The notes: generated by a model from the letters alone, not told the origin. A stretch of DNA of 15,008 nucleotides from Streptomyces katrae (GCF_000717655.1 NZ_JNZY01000074.1:1-15008); one strand, 5' to 3'. Counted from the stretch's first letter, positions 1 through 6,472 are shown. Numbers and translations are program-made.

Positions 1-8
1 GCTTAAGG
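1..8. repeat. terminal 8-bp direct repeat, candidate att core (left)
   Basis: The window opens with GCTTAAGG and closes with the same eight bases. Two arbitrary ends would agree this far only about twice in 100,000 cases. The next bases (CAGC) extend the resemblance to the internal site at 13613-13624 (9 of 12 positions agree). I infer a left attachment-site core. No tRNA 3' end, the usual AICE target, is recognisable beside it. An 8-bp target duplication or a circular-contig overlap are alternatives. Confidence 0.4.
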
Positions 9-349
9 CAGCGGTAAGCAGGGCCTCAGGAAGGGGGCCTGCGGAGCCCTTCCACCCCAAGGCCTCTGGCTCCCCACCGTCCAGGTCAGTCCAGGAGAAT
101 CTGCCCTGTGTCGCCACCGGTGGCTCCCCATCTGGCTCCCCGCGCGCGTCGCTTCCTTCTCACTGGCAGGAAGCCGTGCCCTCATCCCCCCGCTATGCAG
201 ACCACGTTCCCACCCCTGCTCCAACCAGATCTGGGTGGCCCGTCATTGGCCATTGTTGGCGGCCCTGCCCCTCTCGGGGCGGCGACGAACGGCCCAGACC
301 CCCGCCGCCCTCGGCCGGAACAGGGGGCATCGTCATATGCGTTCAGTAG
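9..349. other. left-end region with no recognisable gene
   Basis: Open frames exist on both strands but they are low-complexity Pro/Arg/Gly translations without start signals or known motifs, as expected of open frames in GC-rich DNA. I see no tRNA, insertion sequence or long repeat here. It may be decayed coding sequence continuous with the fragment at 350-520. Confidence 0.5.
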
Positions 350-520
350 TTCGACGGAGCGGCGTTCGTCATCAACAAGGCGGACGCGGCTCTGATCGTG
401 ACCATTGGAAGCGTCACGGCCCCCCCCCCCGCAGCCAGGCTCGCCCGAGTTGCGGAAATTCTGATCATCCAAGCCGATTTGGTCAGTCGATGGGCCGATG
501 GGAGTGACCCGCCTCCCTGA
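350..520 (+). pseudogene. 3' fragment of an Mrr-like restriction endonuclease (remnant)
   Basis: Reading from 350 to the TGA at 518-520 gives a peptide with FVINKADAALIVTIGSVTA, then ARLARVAEILIIQADLVSRW and a final ADG. The order (Ala-rich lead, hydrophobic strand with VTxGS, 'LAR..' helix, second hydrophobic strand ending in D, then xxW) matches the C-terminal part of Mrr-type PD-(D/E)xK restriction endonucleases as I know them. The frame is closed by TAG at 347-349, there is no start, and the catalytic D...ExK part is absent, so this is only a scrap. An 11-base run of C at 420-430 encodes extra prolines inside the match and may be a decay or sequencing feature. The assignment rests on pattern memory. 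Confidence 0.35.
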
Positions 521-547
521 AAGTGAGTGCCATTTGGCGATGCGTAT

Positions 548-1204
548 TTAGGCGGGGTATCTCAGAATGAAGGCGCGCAAGCCTTCGATGAAGAGTCGCA
601 CCAGAGGATCGTCGTAGGTTCCGTAGTCCCCGTGAGCGGCCTTGTTGCGTAGGTCCAGCCATGCAGTGACTTGCTTTTGCTGCAAACCGTCATAAACACC
701 CGACTTCTTCAGGTCGGCGTTCATGGCGTCCGCTTTCTTCGGCGACCCGTTGGGGTGTTCGATAGCAATGCCATGCTTGGCGCACAATGCGCGCACGTGG
801 ACTTCGAGGGACGTACCTGCGATCACGGCAGCCGGATCCTTGTATCCAGCCCCGAGTAGGTCTTCCGACATTTCCAGGTAGTCGCTATATGTTTCGGCGT
901 GTACTAGCTCAACGACCGAGCTAAGCCAGCCTGCTTGGATGTCGTCTCGGAGAGCCTTAACGGCCGACGAGGTGGAATCCAGCCTGCCTCTCATTACCCG
1001 AGCGCGCGCCCGCTCGACCTGCATCCAGTACGCAGAATCGGGTGCGCTAATCCGCTGTATTGCCGCCTCCATCCGAGTGATAACGGTTTGGGCGTGTGAA
1101 TAGTTATGCTCGGCTTCGAAAGTGTCCGGGTCGATGCAGGTGAGCTGTTCACCCTGCTTGATGAGTTCATCGAGCTGAGCAATGATCCTATCTGCGTCCT
1201 TCAT
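548..1204 (-). CDS. HEPN-domain protein, probable accessory/defence cargo
   Basis: A 218-residue soluble protein. The C-terminal half carries the HEPN signature RNKAAHG (R186 to H191, an R-x4-H motif), preceded by a helical block (AGTSLEVHVRALCAKHGI) and by KKSGVYDGLQQKQVTAWLDL, typical of stand-alone HEPN proteins. R-x4-6-H is the usual RNase active-site motif in HEPN toxins and defence proteins, so an RNase role is possible. The N-terminal 80 residues are charged and helical with no clear match. I chose the ATG at 1204 because GGGAGGGG lies about 7 bases upstream; in-frame ATGs at 1282 and 1291 lack a ribosome site. It diverges from the GntR gene. Its codon use looks less GC-rich than the transfer genes, suggesting separate acquisition. 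No antitoxin-like partner adjoins it. Confidence 0.7.
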   Translation of the reverse strand: MKDADRIIAQLDELIKQGEQLTCIDPDTFEAEHNYSHAQTVITRMEAAIQRISAPDSAYWMQVERARARVMRGRLDSTSSAVKALRDDIQAGWLSSVVELVHAETYSDYLEMSEDLLGAGYKDPAAVIAGTSLEVHVRALCAKHGIAIEHPNGSPKKADAMNADLKKSGVYDGLQQKQVTAWLDLRNKAAHGDYGTYDDPLVRLFIEGLRAFILRYPA

Positions 1205-1294
1205 GCTTGACCCCTCCCAAACCTCCACAAGCGGAACACGGGAGCTTACAGCCCTGCGCTCACCAGAGGAAGGCGGTTTCATGAGGTGCAAGAC

Positions 1295-1325
1295 TTGAGT
1301 ACAGCTAGGTCTCCCAGCTTGTATG
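1295..1325 (+). promoter_or_regulatory. possible promoter of the GntR-HD operon
   Basis: TTGAGT at 1295-1300 is followed by TTGTAT (18-base spacer) or TGTATG (19-base spacer) ending near 1325. Transcription would start near 1331. That excludes the upstream ATG at 1323 and favours the GTG at 1398 as the start of the regulator. The spacing is slightly long, so this is a tentative call. Confidence 0.3.
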
Positions 1326-1397
1326 GCGGTTGCGGCACAAGGCGCAGCGAATGCGACCCTTGACTGCTACGTGATGAGGAGCGAGCGAGGAGATGAT

Positions 1398-1865
1398 GTG
1401 ACAGGGAAGGCCAGCCCTCGTGGCACCTACATGAGGATCGCCGACGGCATCAGAGCGCAGATCGTGGCGGACGTGGCCATGGGAGAGCTTCCGTCACTGG
1501 CGGAGATCATGTCCACCTACGAAGTCTCGCGTGGCGTTGCTCTTCGAGCCTTCCGCGTGCTCCACGAGGAGGGGATTGCGGAACCCGTTCCCGGCTCTCG
1601 GTGGCGCGTCGTCCGAGATGGGGATGTGACAGACCGAAGGCCGCTACCCGAGCGCATTGCGGCTCTGATCACGGCTGAAGGCCTGGAGGCCGGGGCAGCC
1701 TTCCTTAGTGAAGGGGAGCTGAGCGACCGGCTCGGAGTGTCTCGCCCCACCGTTAGCAAGGCGCTAGCTCAGCTGGAAGCTGCCGGTCTGCTTACTGAGG
1801 GTGGCCAGGGCAGGCGGCGCGCAGTGCGGGCTGTACCAACCCAACAGGAGGACTCGAAGTCTTGA
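1398..1865 (+). CDS. GntR-type regulator with two winged-helix domains
   Basis: A 155-residue DNA-binding protein made of two successive GntR-like winged helices. The first (about residues 10-72) contains SLAEIMSTYEVSRGVALRAF and a wing ending RWRVVRDG. The second (about 82-145) contains LSEGELSDRLGVSRPTVSKA followed by LAQLEAAGLL and an Arg-rich wing. There is no effector-binding domain. Single-domain GntR repressors such as KorSA control pSAM2-type elements, so a role in the element's own regulation is likely; the doubled layout may bind two adjacent half-sites as a monomer. GTG at 1398 is chosen because GAGGAG sits about 5-10 bases upstream; the longer frame from ATG 1323 adds a non-conserved tail overlapping the predicted promoter. 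Its stop overlaps the TTG start of the HD gene. Confidence 0.75.
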   Translation: MTGKASPRGTYMRIADGIRAQIVADVAMGELPSLAEIMSTYEVSRGVALRAFRVLHEEGIAEPVPGSRWRVVRDGDVTDRRPLPERIAALITAEGLEAGAAFLSEGELSDRLGVSRPTVSKALAQLEAAGLLTEGGQGRRRAVRAVPTQQEDSKS

Positions 1866-2443
1866 GTACTGCAACGCTTACGGAGTGGGCTTACCCGCTT
1901 GCGGAGTCCCTTCTGTCTGACCCGCTTCCCCGACGTTGGCGGCACTCCCTCGGCGTGGCGCAGCGGGCTCGGGCCATCGCGGAAATTGTGGGGCCAGATG
2001 CAGAGCTCCTGGAAGCAGCTGCCGTCCTGCATGACATCGGGTACTCACCGGACCTGGCCAAGACAGGTTTCCACCCGCTAGACGGCGCCCGGTACCTCCG
2101 AGATGTGGCCAACGCAGACGAGCGGGTTGTACGGCTCGTTGCCCACCACTCCTGCGCTTGGATGGAGGCGGAAGCCCGCGGCCTGCGTGAGGAGCTCGAA
2201 GGTGAGTTCCCGCGCGAAGACCCTCGCCTTGCAGATGCTCTCTGCTTCTGTGACATGAACACCACGCCGGACGGCACTCCCACGAACCCTGTCGACCGAA
2301 TCAACGAGATCGCAGGTCGCTACGGGTCCGACAGCCTGATCGGGCAGTTCATCCGGCGCGCCGAGCCGGAGATCCTGTTGTGCACGGTTCGAGTGCTCAC
2401 CAGGGTCTCCGAGGCGAAGGCCGGCACGACTCAGCCGATGTAG
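1862..2443 (+). CDS. HD-domain phosphohydrolase
   Basis: A 193-residue cytoplasmic protein with the complete HD metal-binding set: H28 (RHSLG), H57-D58 (VLHDIGY), then H71 (GFHPLDGA) and H95-H96 (VAHHS). HD proteins of this size usually hydrolyse phosphate from nucleotides or nucleotide signals; the substrate cannot be read here. It starts at a TTG (1862) overlapping the regulator stop as TTGA, with AGGAGG at 1846-1851, so translation is probably coupled. Such HD genes often follow GntR regulators in Streptomyces mobile elements, which suggests a role in element control or host nucleotide state. Its 3' end overlaps the convergent Nudix gene by 13 bases. Confidence 0.8.
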   Translation: MSTATLTEWAYPLAESLLSDPLPRRWRHSLGVAQRARAIAEIVGPDAELLEAAAVLHDIGYSPDLAKTGFHPLDGARYLRDVANADERVVRLVAHHSCAWMEAEARGLREELEGEFPREDPRLADALCFCDMNTTPDGTPTNPVDRINEIAGRYGSDSLIGQFIRRAEPEILLCTVRVLTRVSEAKAGTTQPM

Positions 2444-2910
2444 GGCGCGCTCCGGGTTGCATCCAGAGCGTGCTGGATGCGGAGCCACATTGTGGAGTGG
2501 ATATCGAGGTCGGCCAGGTCCGCGGGGGGCACCCAGCGGACCTGCGTCGTCTCGTTGCTCGTGCGGATCTCCCCGCCCACCAGCCGCGCCCGGAAACAGA
2601 TGCTGAACTGCTGCCGCGCCTCGCCGTCGTCGTAGAGCATCACGTGCCCGGGGTCGGTGTAGATGCCGGACAGGTCGAGGACTTCGGCCTCAATACCTGT
2701 CTCTTCCCAGACCTCGCGCACGACGGTGTCACTGATGGACTCACCGACGTCGTGCCCTCCGCCGGGGAGGGCCCAGCGGCCGTTGTCGGAGCGCTGGATC
2801 ATCAGCACCTCGTCGGCATCGTTCTGGACGAAGGCCACGACGGAGGGGACGACGCTGTTGGCGGGCGGTGCGTCAGGGTCGTGAAGGTAGTCGATGCGTC
2901 CCATGGTCAT
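2431..2910 (-). CDS. Nudix hydrolase, possible Pif-like immunity factor
   Basis: A 159-residue protein with a full Nudix box: G51-x5-E57-x7-REV (65-67)-x-EE (69-70)-x-G72-I73, preceded by GRWALPGGG. It should hydrolyse a nucleoside diphosphate linked to another moiety using Mg2+ held by the box glutamates. The substrate is unknown. In pSAM2 the conjugal immunity factor Pif carries a Nudix motif, so an immunity role is a reasonable inference, not shown by the sequence. It forms an operon with the upstream XRE regulator through an ATGA overlap. The ATG at 2902-2904 (third residue) has better spacing to GGGAG and may be the true start. The convergent overlap with the HD gene may allow antisense interference. 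Confidence 0.85.
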   Translation of the reverse strand: MTMGRIDYLHDPDAPPANSVVPSVVAFVQNDADEVLMIQRSDNGRWALPGGGHDVGESISDTVVREVWEETGIEAEVLDLSGIYTDPGHVMLYDDGEARQQFSICFRARLVGGEIRTSNETTQVRWVPPADLADLDIHSTMWLRIQHALDATRSAPYIG

Positions 2911-3665
2911 GCTCCCGTGAAGTCGTGGTCGGTCACCTGGCGCGCCCGCCCCCAGGTCTGTTCGATGCTATTCGCGTACGTGTCGAAGAGGCCGCCCCCA
3001 GGGAGCCGCCGCAGGTGGAGGACCGGGGCCAAGTAGGCTCCGATGCCGTACACATGGGTGTTCACGAGCATCTCGTCGTCGGCGCGGAACAGCGAGTTGT
3101 ACAGCGTCGCGTCGTGCAGCCGGATCCCGATATCCGGGTGGCTGGCGAGTAGTGGCCGGTAGTTCATGAGGGCATTGCGGATCTTGCCATCCATGATCCT
3201 GTGCCCCTCGTCGATGCCCCGCTGTCGGACGGCATCGCATGCAGGATCCCCAAGCAGCAGTCGTACTTGGGCGTTGTTCGACACCTTGCCCTTCAGGATC
3301 TTGTGGAATTCCGGGTCCTCGGATAGCCAAAGTCCCGCGTAAACGAGCACGTCAACGTACGTTTGGGCGCGGTCGTACATCTCGCGCCAAAGCCCCGCCG
3401 GCACCATGTGCCTGTGGGGGTAGATGGTCACGATCTCGGCTTTGCTGAGGTCGGTGGACGACTCGACCGCCCGTTCGTCGTCCCACAGGGTGGTGACGCC
3501 GACGCCCAGCTCAGCCGCTACGGCGTACTGGTGGCGCCGGTACGGGACTTTGCCCTGCGTGATCCAGCGTTCCACGGTCTTCGCGTTGACGCCGAGGGCA
3601 TCGGCGAGTTGCTGGATGGTCATTCCCTTCAGGAGCAGGGCCGACCGTAAGCGCTCGTTGGGCAT
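2907..3665 (-). CDS. XRE-family regulator with large C-terminal domain (DUF5919-like)
   Basis: A 252-residue protein. Residues 12-60 form a Cro/C1-type helix-turn-helix (MTIQQLADALGVNAKTVERW). The rest is a conserved globular domain containing the stretches VYAGLWLSEDPEF, VRLLLGDPACDAV and TLYNSLFRADDEMLVNTHVYG. That layout matches a Streptomyces family I recall as DUF5919, perhaps with a PLD-like fold, function unknown. It probably senses something and represses or activates the divergent transfer promoter, whose operator lies upstream. Residue Leu6 is encoded by the rare codon TTA (3648-3650), so synthesis of the regulator itself may need bldA tRNA. The ribosome site (GGGGGTG) is modest. 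It heads the operon with the Nudix gene. Confidence 0.75.
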   Translation of the reverse strand: MPNERLRSALLLKGMTIQQLADALGVNAKTVERWITQGKVPYRRHQYAVAAELGVGVTTLWDDERAVESSTDLSKAEIVTIYPHRHMVPAGLWREMYDRAQTYVDVLVYAGLWLSEDPEFHKILKGKVSNNAQVRLLLGDPACDAVRQRGIDEGHRIMDGKIRNALMNYRPLLASHPDIGIRLHDATLYNSLFRADDEMLVNTHVYGIGAYLAPVLHLRRLPGGGLFDTYANSIEQTWGRARQVTDHDFTGA

Positions 3666-3699
3666 CTACACCCCCGGTGGGACGTCTTGGGAGCTCTTG

Positions 3700-3728
3700 A
3701 CGGTAGCCAGAACGCCCCGACGTGTCCA
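3700..3728 (-). promoter_or_regulatory. predicted promoter of the XRE-Nudix operon
   Basis: On the minus strand TGGACA (3728-3723) is separated by 17 bases from TACCGT (3705-3700). The -35 box is five of six to consensus and the -10 box fits TAnnnT. The start would fall near 3693, giving a leader of about 28 bases before the ATG at 3665. Prediction only. Confidence 0.4.
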
Positions 3729-3819
3729 TGCGCGGGGTAAACAACGCCTCTGACCTGGCCCGATTCTGATGGTGCGCCAGGAAGTCCCGGTGCGAAGCAA
3801 CGAACCTCCGCGGATCTGC

Positions 3820-3848
3820 TTGACGCACGTCGATGCAGTACCTGTAAT
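3820..3848 (+). promoter_or_regulatory. predicted promoter of the transfer operon
   Basis: TTGACG (3820-3825), a 17-base spacer and TGTAAT (3843-3848) make a strong sigma-70/HrdB-type promoter reading rightward. Its -10 region lies inside the inverted repeat 3831-3871, so a protein bound there would block polymerase. The start would fall near 3855, leaving a leader of about 400 bases before the first transfer-operon gene at 4253. Confidence 0.55.
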
Positions 3849-3871
3849 AGAGGAATAGAGGTACTGCATCG
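3831..3871. promoter_or_regulatory. 13-bp inverted-repeat operator over the transfer promoter
   Basis: CGATGCAGTACCT (3831-3843) and its exact reverse complement (3859-3871) flank a 15-base AT-richer spacer holding a tandem ATAGAGGA-like repeat. It overlaps the spacer, -10 box and start of the predicted promoter, so it is a good repressor site. The divergent XRE regulator and the GntR regulator are the obvious candidate ligands; which one binds cannot be told from sequence. Confidence 0.6.
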
Positions 3872-4183
3872 GTTCCGCAAGGAACGCGGAGCGAAGCCTT
3901 ACCCCTGCCATGCCTGCTCCGGCTGGTCCCCGTGCTTCCCGCACGGGATCCCTCTGGGTTTCCACGTCCAGTCGGGAGCGATTGCGCTTTGACAACTGAA
4001 CAGTGTGGTCACCGCCTCCTCTAGCTGAAAAGGCGGTCAGCGCGGCTGAGGTTCGCGCACTCAACCCTTCCGCGACCCGTTCGAGGCTGCGGCCGGTTGC
4101 CTCTTCCGCCCGTCTGGCGCTTTGGCGTCGTACGGGCGGGGTCGAGGGGAGCCGGAGTTCTTCCGCTTCACCCGCAATGCAGT
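3872..4183 (+). other. long structured 5' leader of the transfer operon, no gene
   Basis: No convincing coding frame is present. The transcribed leader can form several local hairpins: GTTCC-GCAA-GGAAC (GNRA loop, just after the operator), CCCGTGC/GCACGGG at 3929-3947, and CCGCCCGT/ACGGGCGG at 4106-4139. An isolated TTGACA at 3989-3994 has no convincing -10 partner. Long structured leaders can hold attenuators or small RNAs; no known riboswitch class is recognised. Confidence 0.4.
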
Positions 4184-4215
4184 GCAGCCCCCGGCGCTCG
4201 AACGCCGGGGGCTGC
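4184..4215 (+). terminator. strong hairpin just upstream of the transfer operon
   Basis: A perfect 13-bp GC-rich stem (GCAGCCCCCGGCG and its complement) closes a six-base loop CTCGAA. It ends 37 bases before the ATG at 4253, between the predicted promoter and the operon. Streptomyces terminators often lack a U tract, so it can act as a terminator or attenuator of leader transcription, or it may end a separate leader RNA. Confidence 0.6.
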
Positions 4216-4252
4216 TGTTCGGGCCCGTTCCTCCGTAGAAGGAGCAAGACCC

Positions 4253-4522
4253 ATGGAATCCATCGCTGCACTTCAGAACCGTGTTACCCCGTGGTCCGAC
4301 GGCTTGGGGCCGACGGACGCGCAGCTGGACGTGATCGAGGTCGAGATGCCGGTCATCTCGGCGGAGATCGAGCTGCTCGACGTACGCATCGCCCTGCTGG
4401 ACCGGCCGATCACCGAGTTGGACGAGCGGCGGATCCGCAGGGCTCGCCGGCGGCTGCTGGCCGCGCGCCGGGAGCTGACCGGCAAGGCCGTGGCCTCTTC
4501 GCTCCCGGAGGTGAGGGCGTGA
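4253..4522 (+). CDS. small AICE protein (DUF6284-like), first gene of transfer operon
   Basis: An 89-residue soluble, highly charged helical protein. The central ISAEIELLDVRIALLDRPIT followed by ELDERRIRRARRRLLAARREL reads as a helical hairpin. It resembles a family I recall as DUF6284, common at this position in Streptomyces conjugative elements; no biochemical function is known to me. GAAGGAG at 4238-4244 is ideally placed for the ATG. The following gene overlaps by GTGA, so this starts a translationally coupled operon running to the translocase. Confidence 0.7.
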   Translation: MESIAALQNRVTPWSDGLGPTDAQLDVIEVEMPVISAEIELLDVRIALLDRPITELDERRIRRARRRLLAARRELTGKAVASSLPEVRA

Positions 4523-4674
4523 GGACCTTCCTCCGCAGGCTCTTCGCCGCGCCCCGGCCGGCCGCTCCCACCCCGCCCGCTTCCACGGACCTCCCGGACG
4601 AAGACGCCGACTGGTGGGGGCCGTCGTGGATCTGGGTGGCCGGTGACCTCGACGACGAAGAGGCCGACCGGTGA
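4519..4674 (+). CDS. 51-residue hypothetical protein
   Basis: A small frame that starts with GTG overlapping the upstream stop (GTGA), with GGAGGT at 4507-4512, and ends overlapping the GTG of the next gene. The N-terminus is basic (VRTFLRRLFAAPRP), followed by a Pro/Ala linker and an acidic Trp-rich tail (DADWWGPSWIWVAGDLDDEE). The overlaps on both sides and the ribosome site are the main evidence that it is real. Function unknown. The aromatic-acidic tail could contact the membrane-bound neighbour. Confidence 0.6.
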   Translation: MRTFLRRLFAAPRPAAPTPPASTDLPDEDADWWGPSWIWVAGDLDDEEADR

Positions 4675-5519
4675 ACGTGGCAGGCAAGAGGATGCTGGTG
4701 GTGGCCCTAGTGGCCGTGGTCGGCATGGCGTTCCGGGTCTCCTGGAACGCTCTGCGGGACATCGCCACCGCGATCGGTGCGGACGGCGCGGCGGCGACGC
4801 TCTACCCGTTCGTGGTTGACGGCCTGATGGCCCTCGCCCTGGTCGCCGCGCTCGTGCTCACCGGTGATGCCCGCCTCTTCGCACTGCGGGTGCTGGCCGG
4901 ATACACGATCGCCTCACTCGCCCTGAACTACGTGCACGGCCTGGCCCCTGCGCTGCATGGCGGGGCAGTCGGCTGGGGTCGACTGGCCGCCAACAACTGG
5001 GCGAACTGGCCCCTGGTGCTGCTGGCGACGTCGCTGCCGGTCGGGTCGATCTACTTCGGCTCCGATCTGGTCGCCAAGGTCCTGCACCACCGGCCCCCGA
5101 TCGAGCCGACTGCGCAGGAATCGGTGCAGATCGATGTAAATCGGTCGATGGTTGAGCAGGGAGAACCAGCGATCGAAGAGGCCACGCGGCCGCCTGCTCT
5201 GCAGCCGGTGCCGGTCGATGTGCTCGAGGTGGTCGACCCGATCGCCGTCCGGGTGCCGGTGGCTGCTGCTGAGGTTCCGCGTTCGCGTCGGGCGACTGGT
5301 CGGGTTCCGGAGTCGGCCCGATCGGCTCGACCGGTCCGCACGGCGGAAGAGCTTCTCTCCGAGGCTCGGAGCATCACCGAAGCGTGGCCGGTCGAGGACC
5401 TGACGGGTGAGCGGATCCGCAAGGCCCTGCGTACCTCCCCGGCCAAGGCCCGCGTCCTGCGCGAGACCTTGAAGGGCGAGCGGGCCGCGAATGCTGCCGC
5501 TGAGGCGGTGGCCGGATGA
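4671..5519 (+). CDS. SpdB2-type membrane spread protein (DUF2637)
   Basis: A 282-residue integral membrane protein. Four hydrophobic segments lie near residues 7-24, 45-63, 67-85 and 112-130, including the YPFVVDGLMALALVAAL stretch typical of DUF2637. A long Pro/Val/Glu-rich cytoplasmic linker (about 145-215) leads to a C-terminal helical domain (about 225-280: RTAEELLSEARSITEAWPVE and following), which may contact DNA or a partner. In Streptomyces plasmids SpdB2 proteins help spread transferred DNA along the mycelium and interact with the TraB translocase. Start GTG overlaps the upstream stop, and the end overlaps the next start as ATGA, so it is translationally coupled on both sides. Confidence 0.85.
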   Translation: MNVAGKRMLVVALVAVVGMAFRVSWNALRDIATAIGADGAAATLYPFVVDGLMALALVAALVLTGDARLFALRVLAGYTIASLALNYVHGLAPALHGGAVGWGRLAANNWANWPLVLLATSLPVGSIYFGSDLVAKVLHHRPPIEPTAQESVQIDVNRSMVEQGEPAIEEATRPPALQPVPVDVLEVVDPIAVRVPVAAAEVPRSRRATGRVPESARSARPVRTAEELLSEARSITEAWPVEDLTGERIRKALRTSPAKARVLRETLKGERAANAAAEAVAG

Positions 5520-5875
5520 CCCTCTGCATCGATCCGACCGGCGCCCGCTACGGGATACCCACCTTCCCCTGGCGACTGGCCCCGGACGGGCTCGCCACAC
5601 GACGGCAGTTACGGGCCCTGGGGCTGCGGCCCGGGGGTCAGGACATCGCGGGTCAGGTCCTGCGTCCCCGCTACCGGCGCGGCCCGTTGGCCGCGTTTCT
5701 GTACCGCGTCGACCGTGCCCTGCCGGTCCGGCCGATAACCCCTGCCAAACAGGCGGCCCTGGACCGTGCGAACGCGGCCCGCCGCACCTGCCCGCAGTGT
5801 CGCCAGGACGCCGGATACGTCATCCCGGCCTCGCTCGGCCTGTGCGTCCCCTGCGCCTACCCCGAAGCCTCCTGA
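5516..5875 (+). CDS. RRQRL-motif-type zinc-binding protein
   Basis: A 119-residue soluble basic protein. It contains TRRQLRALGLRPGGQ (about residues 28-42), a version of the RRQRL motif, and a C-terminal treble-clef-like pair CPQC...CVPC likely to bind zinc. This family, which I recall as 'RRQRL motif-containing zinc-binding protein', is common in Streptomyces conjugative loci; its role is unknown, perhaps nucleic-acid binding. Leu32, inside the motif, is encoded by TTA (5609-5611), so the gene may be bldA-dependent. It starts by ATGA overlap with the spdB2-like gene. Confidence 0.7.
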   Translation: MTLCIDPTGARYGIPTFPWRLAPDGLATRRQLRALGLRPGGQDIAGQVLRPRYRRGPLAAFLYRVDRALPVRPITPAKQAALDRANAARRTCPQCRQDAGYVIPASLGLCVPCAYPEAS

Positions 5876-5881
5876 CGGGAG

Positions 5882-6268
5882 ATGACTGTGAACCACCTGC
5901 CCCAACCCGTCCGACCGTCCGGCGTCGTGCAACTCCCGGACGGGACCCACGTCTACACCGAGAACCTGCCTGCTGCCCACACGGGGCCGCAGGTCGTCCA
6001 CCAGCACATCCACCAGGCCCCGCCCGACCGCACCGTCCAGCGCATCGCGCTCGGCTCCGGGGTCGGAGCCGGAGCCGTCGCGGCCGGCGTCTACTTCGGC
6101 CCGCTGCTCGTGGCGGCCCTGGCTTCCATGGCCGCGAGCCTCGCGTTCGTGGCCTTCCTCGCTCTGATGCTCGGCTGGGGCGTCCACACCGTCGTGAAGT
6201 CGGTCGGCACCCCCGAGGGCGCTGCGGCCGCGAAGAACGTGCGCAAGGCCCGTCGCCGTCGCGGCTGA
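5882..6268 (+). CDS. small membrane protein of the spread cluster (DUF6251-like)
   Basis: A 128-residue protein. Residues 1-50 are hydrophilic and His-rich (VVHQHIHQAPPD), followed by two hydrophobic segments (about 56-75 and 77-100) and a basic tail (KNVRKARRRRG). It resembles a small family in Streptomyces elements that I recall as DUF6251. It is probably an accessory membrane component of intramycelial spread. The GTG at 5888 (residue 3) is better spaced from GGGAG (5877-5881) than the ATG at 5882 and may be the true start. Confidence 0.65.
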   Translation: MTVNHLPQPVRPSGVVQLPDGTHVYTENLPAAHTGPQVVHQHIHQAPPDRTVQRIALGSGVGAGAVAAGVYFGPLLVAALASMAASLAFVAFLALMLGWGVHTVVKSVGTPEGAAAAKNVRKARRRRG

Positions 6269-6301
6269 CCCCTCCCCCTCACCGTCTTGAGGAGTTTTCG
6301 C

Positions 6302-6472
6302 ATGCTCACGACCATCAGCCGCTACCTGCTCATCGCCCTTCTCGGCCTCGCCCTCGGAATGGCCCTGCTGTGGGTCCAGCGGACCTGCGGCCGCCAGATC
6401 GGATGGACCGCCTTCCTGGCCGTCGAAGCCGCACTCGCCATCCGGATCCTGCTGCTCTCGCGCCACCGCTGA
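6302..6472 (+). CDS. 56-residue membrane protein
   Basis: A very small protein with two hydrophobic helices (about residues 5-24 and 36-51) separated by a short polar loop with one Cys (QRTCGRQIG). GAGGAG at 6289-6294 with a 7-base spacer sets the ATG at 6302; the frame upstream has only a TTG. Size and position fit the small spread (Spd-type) proteins encoded between spdB and tra in Streptomyces plasmids. No specific family is recognised. Confidence 0.65.
   Translation: MLTTISRYLLIALLGLALGMALLWVQRTCGRQIGWTAFLAVEAALAIRILLLSRHR

Noticed and set aside
1..120. tRNA gene 3' end as the attachment site
   Set aside because: No T-arm GTTCRAnnC with matching stem, acceptor stem or anticodon arm was found at either end of the window.
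420..430. Poly-C tract as a phase-variation switch
   Set aside because: It lies in a fragment without start or intact frame, so length change could not switch a working gene here.
3989..4017. TTGACA at 3989 as the transfer-operon promoter
   Set aside because: No TAnnnT-like -10 box occurs at 16-19 bases; the TTGACG/TGTAAT pair at 3820-3848 is much better.
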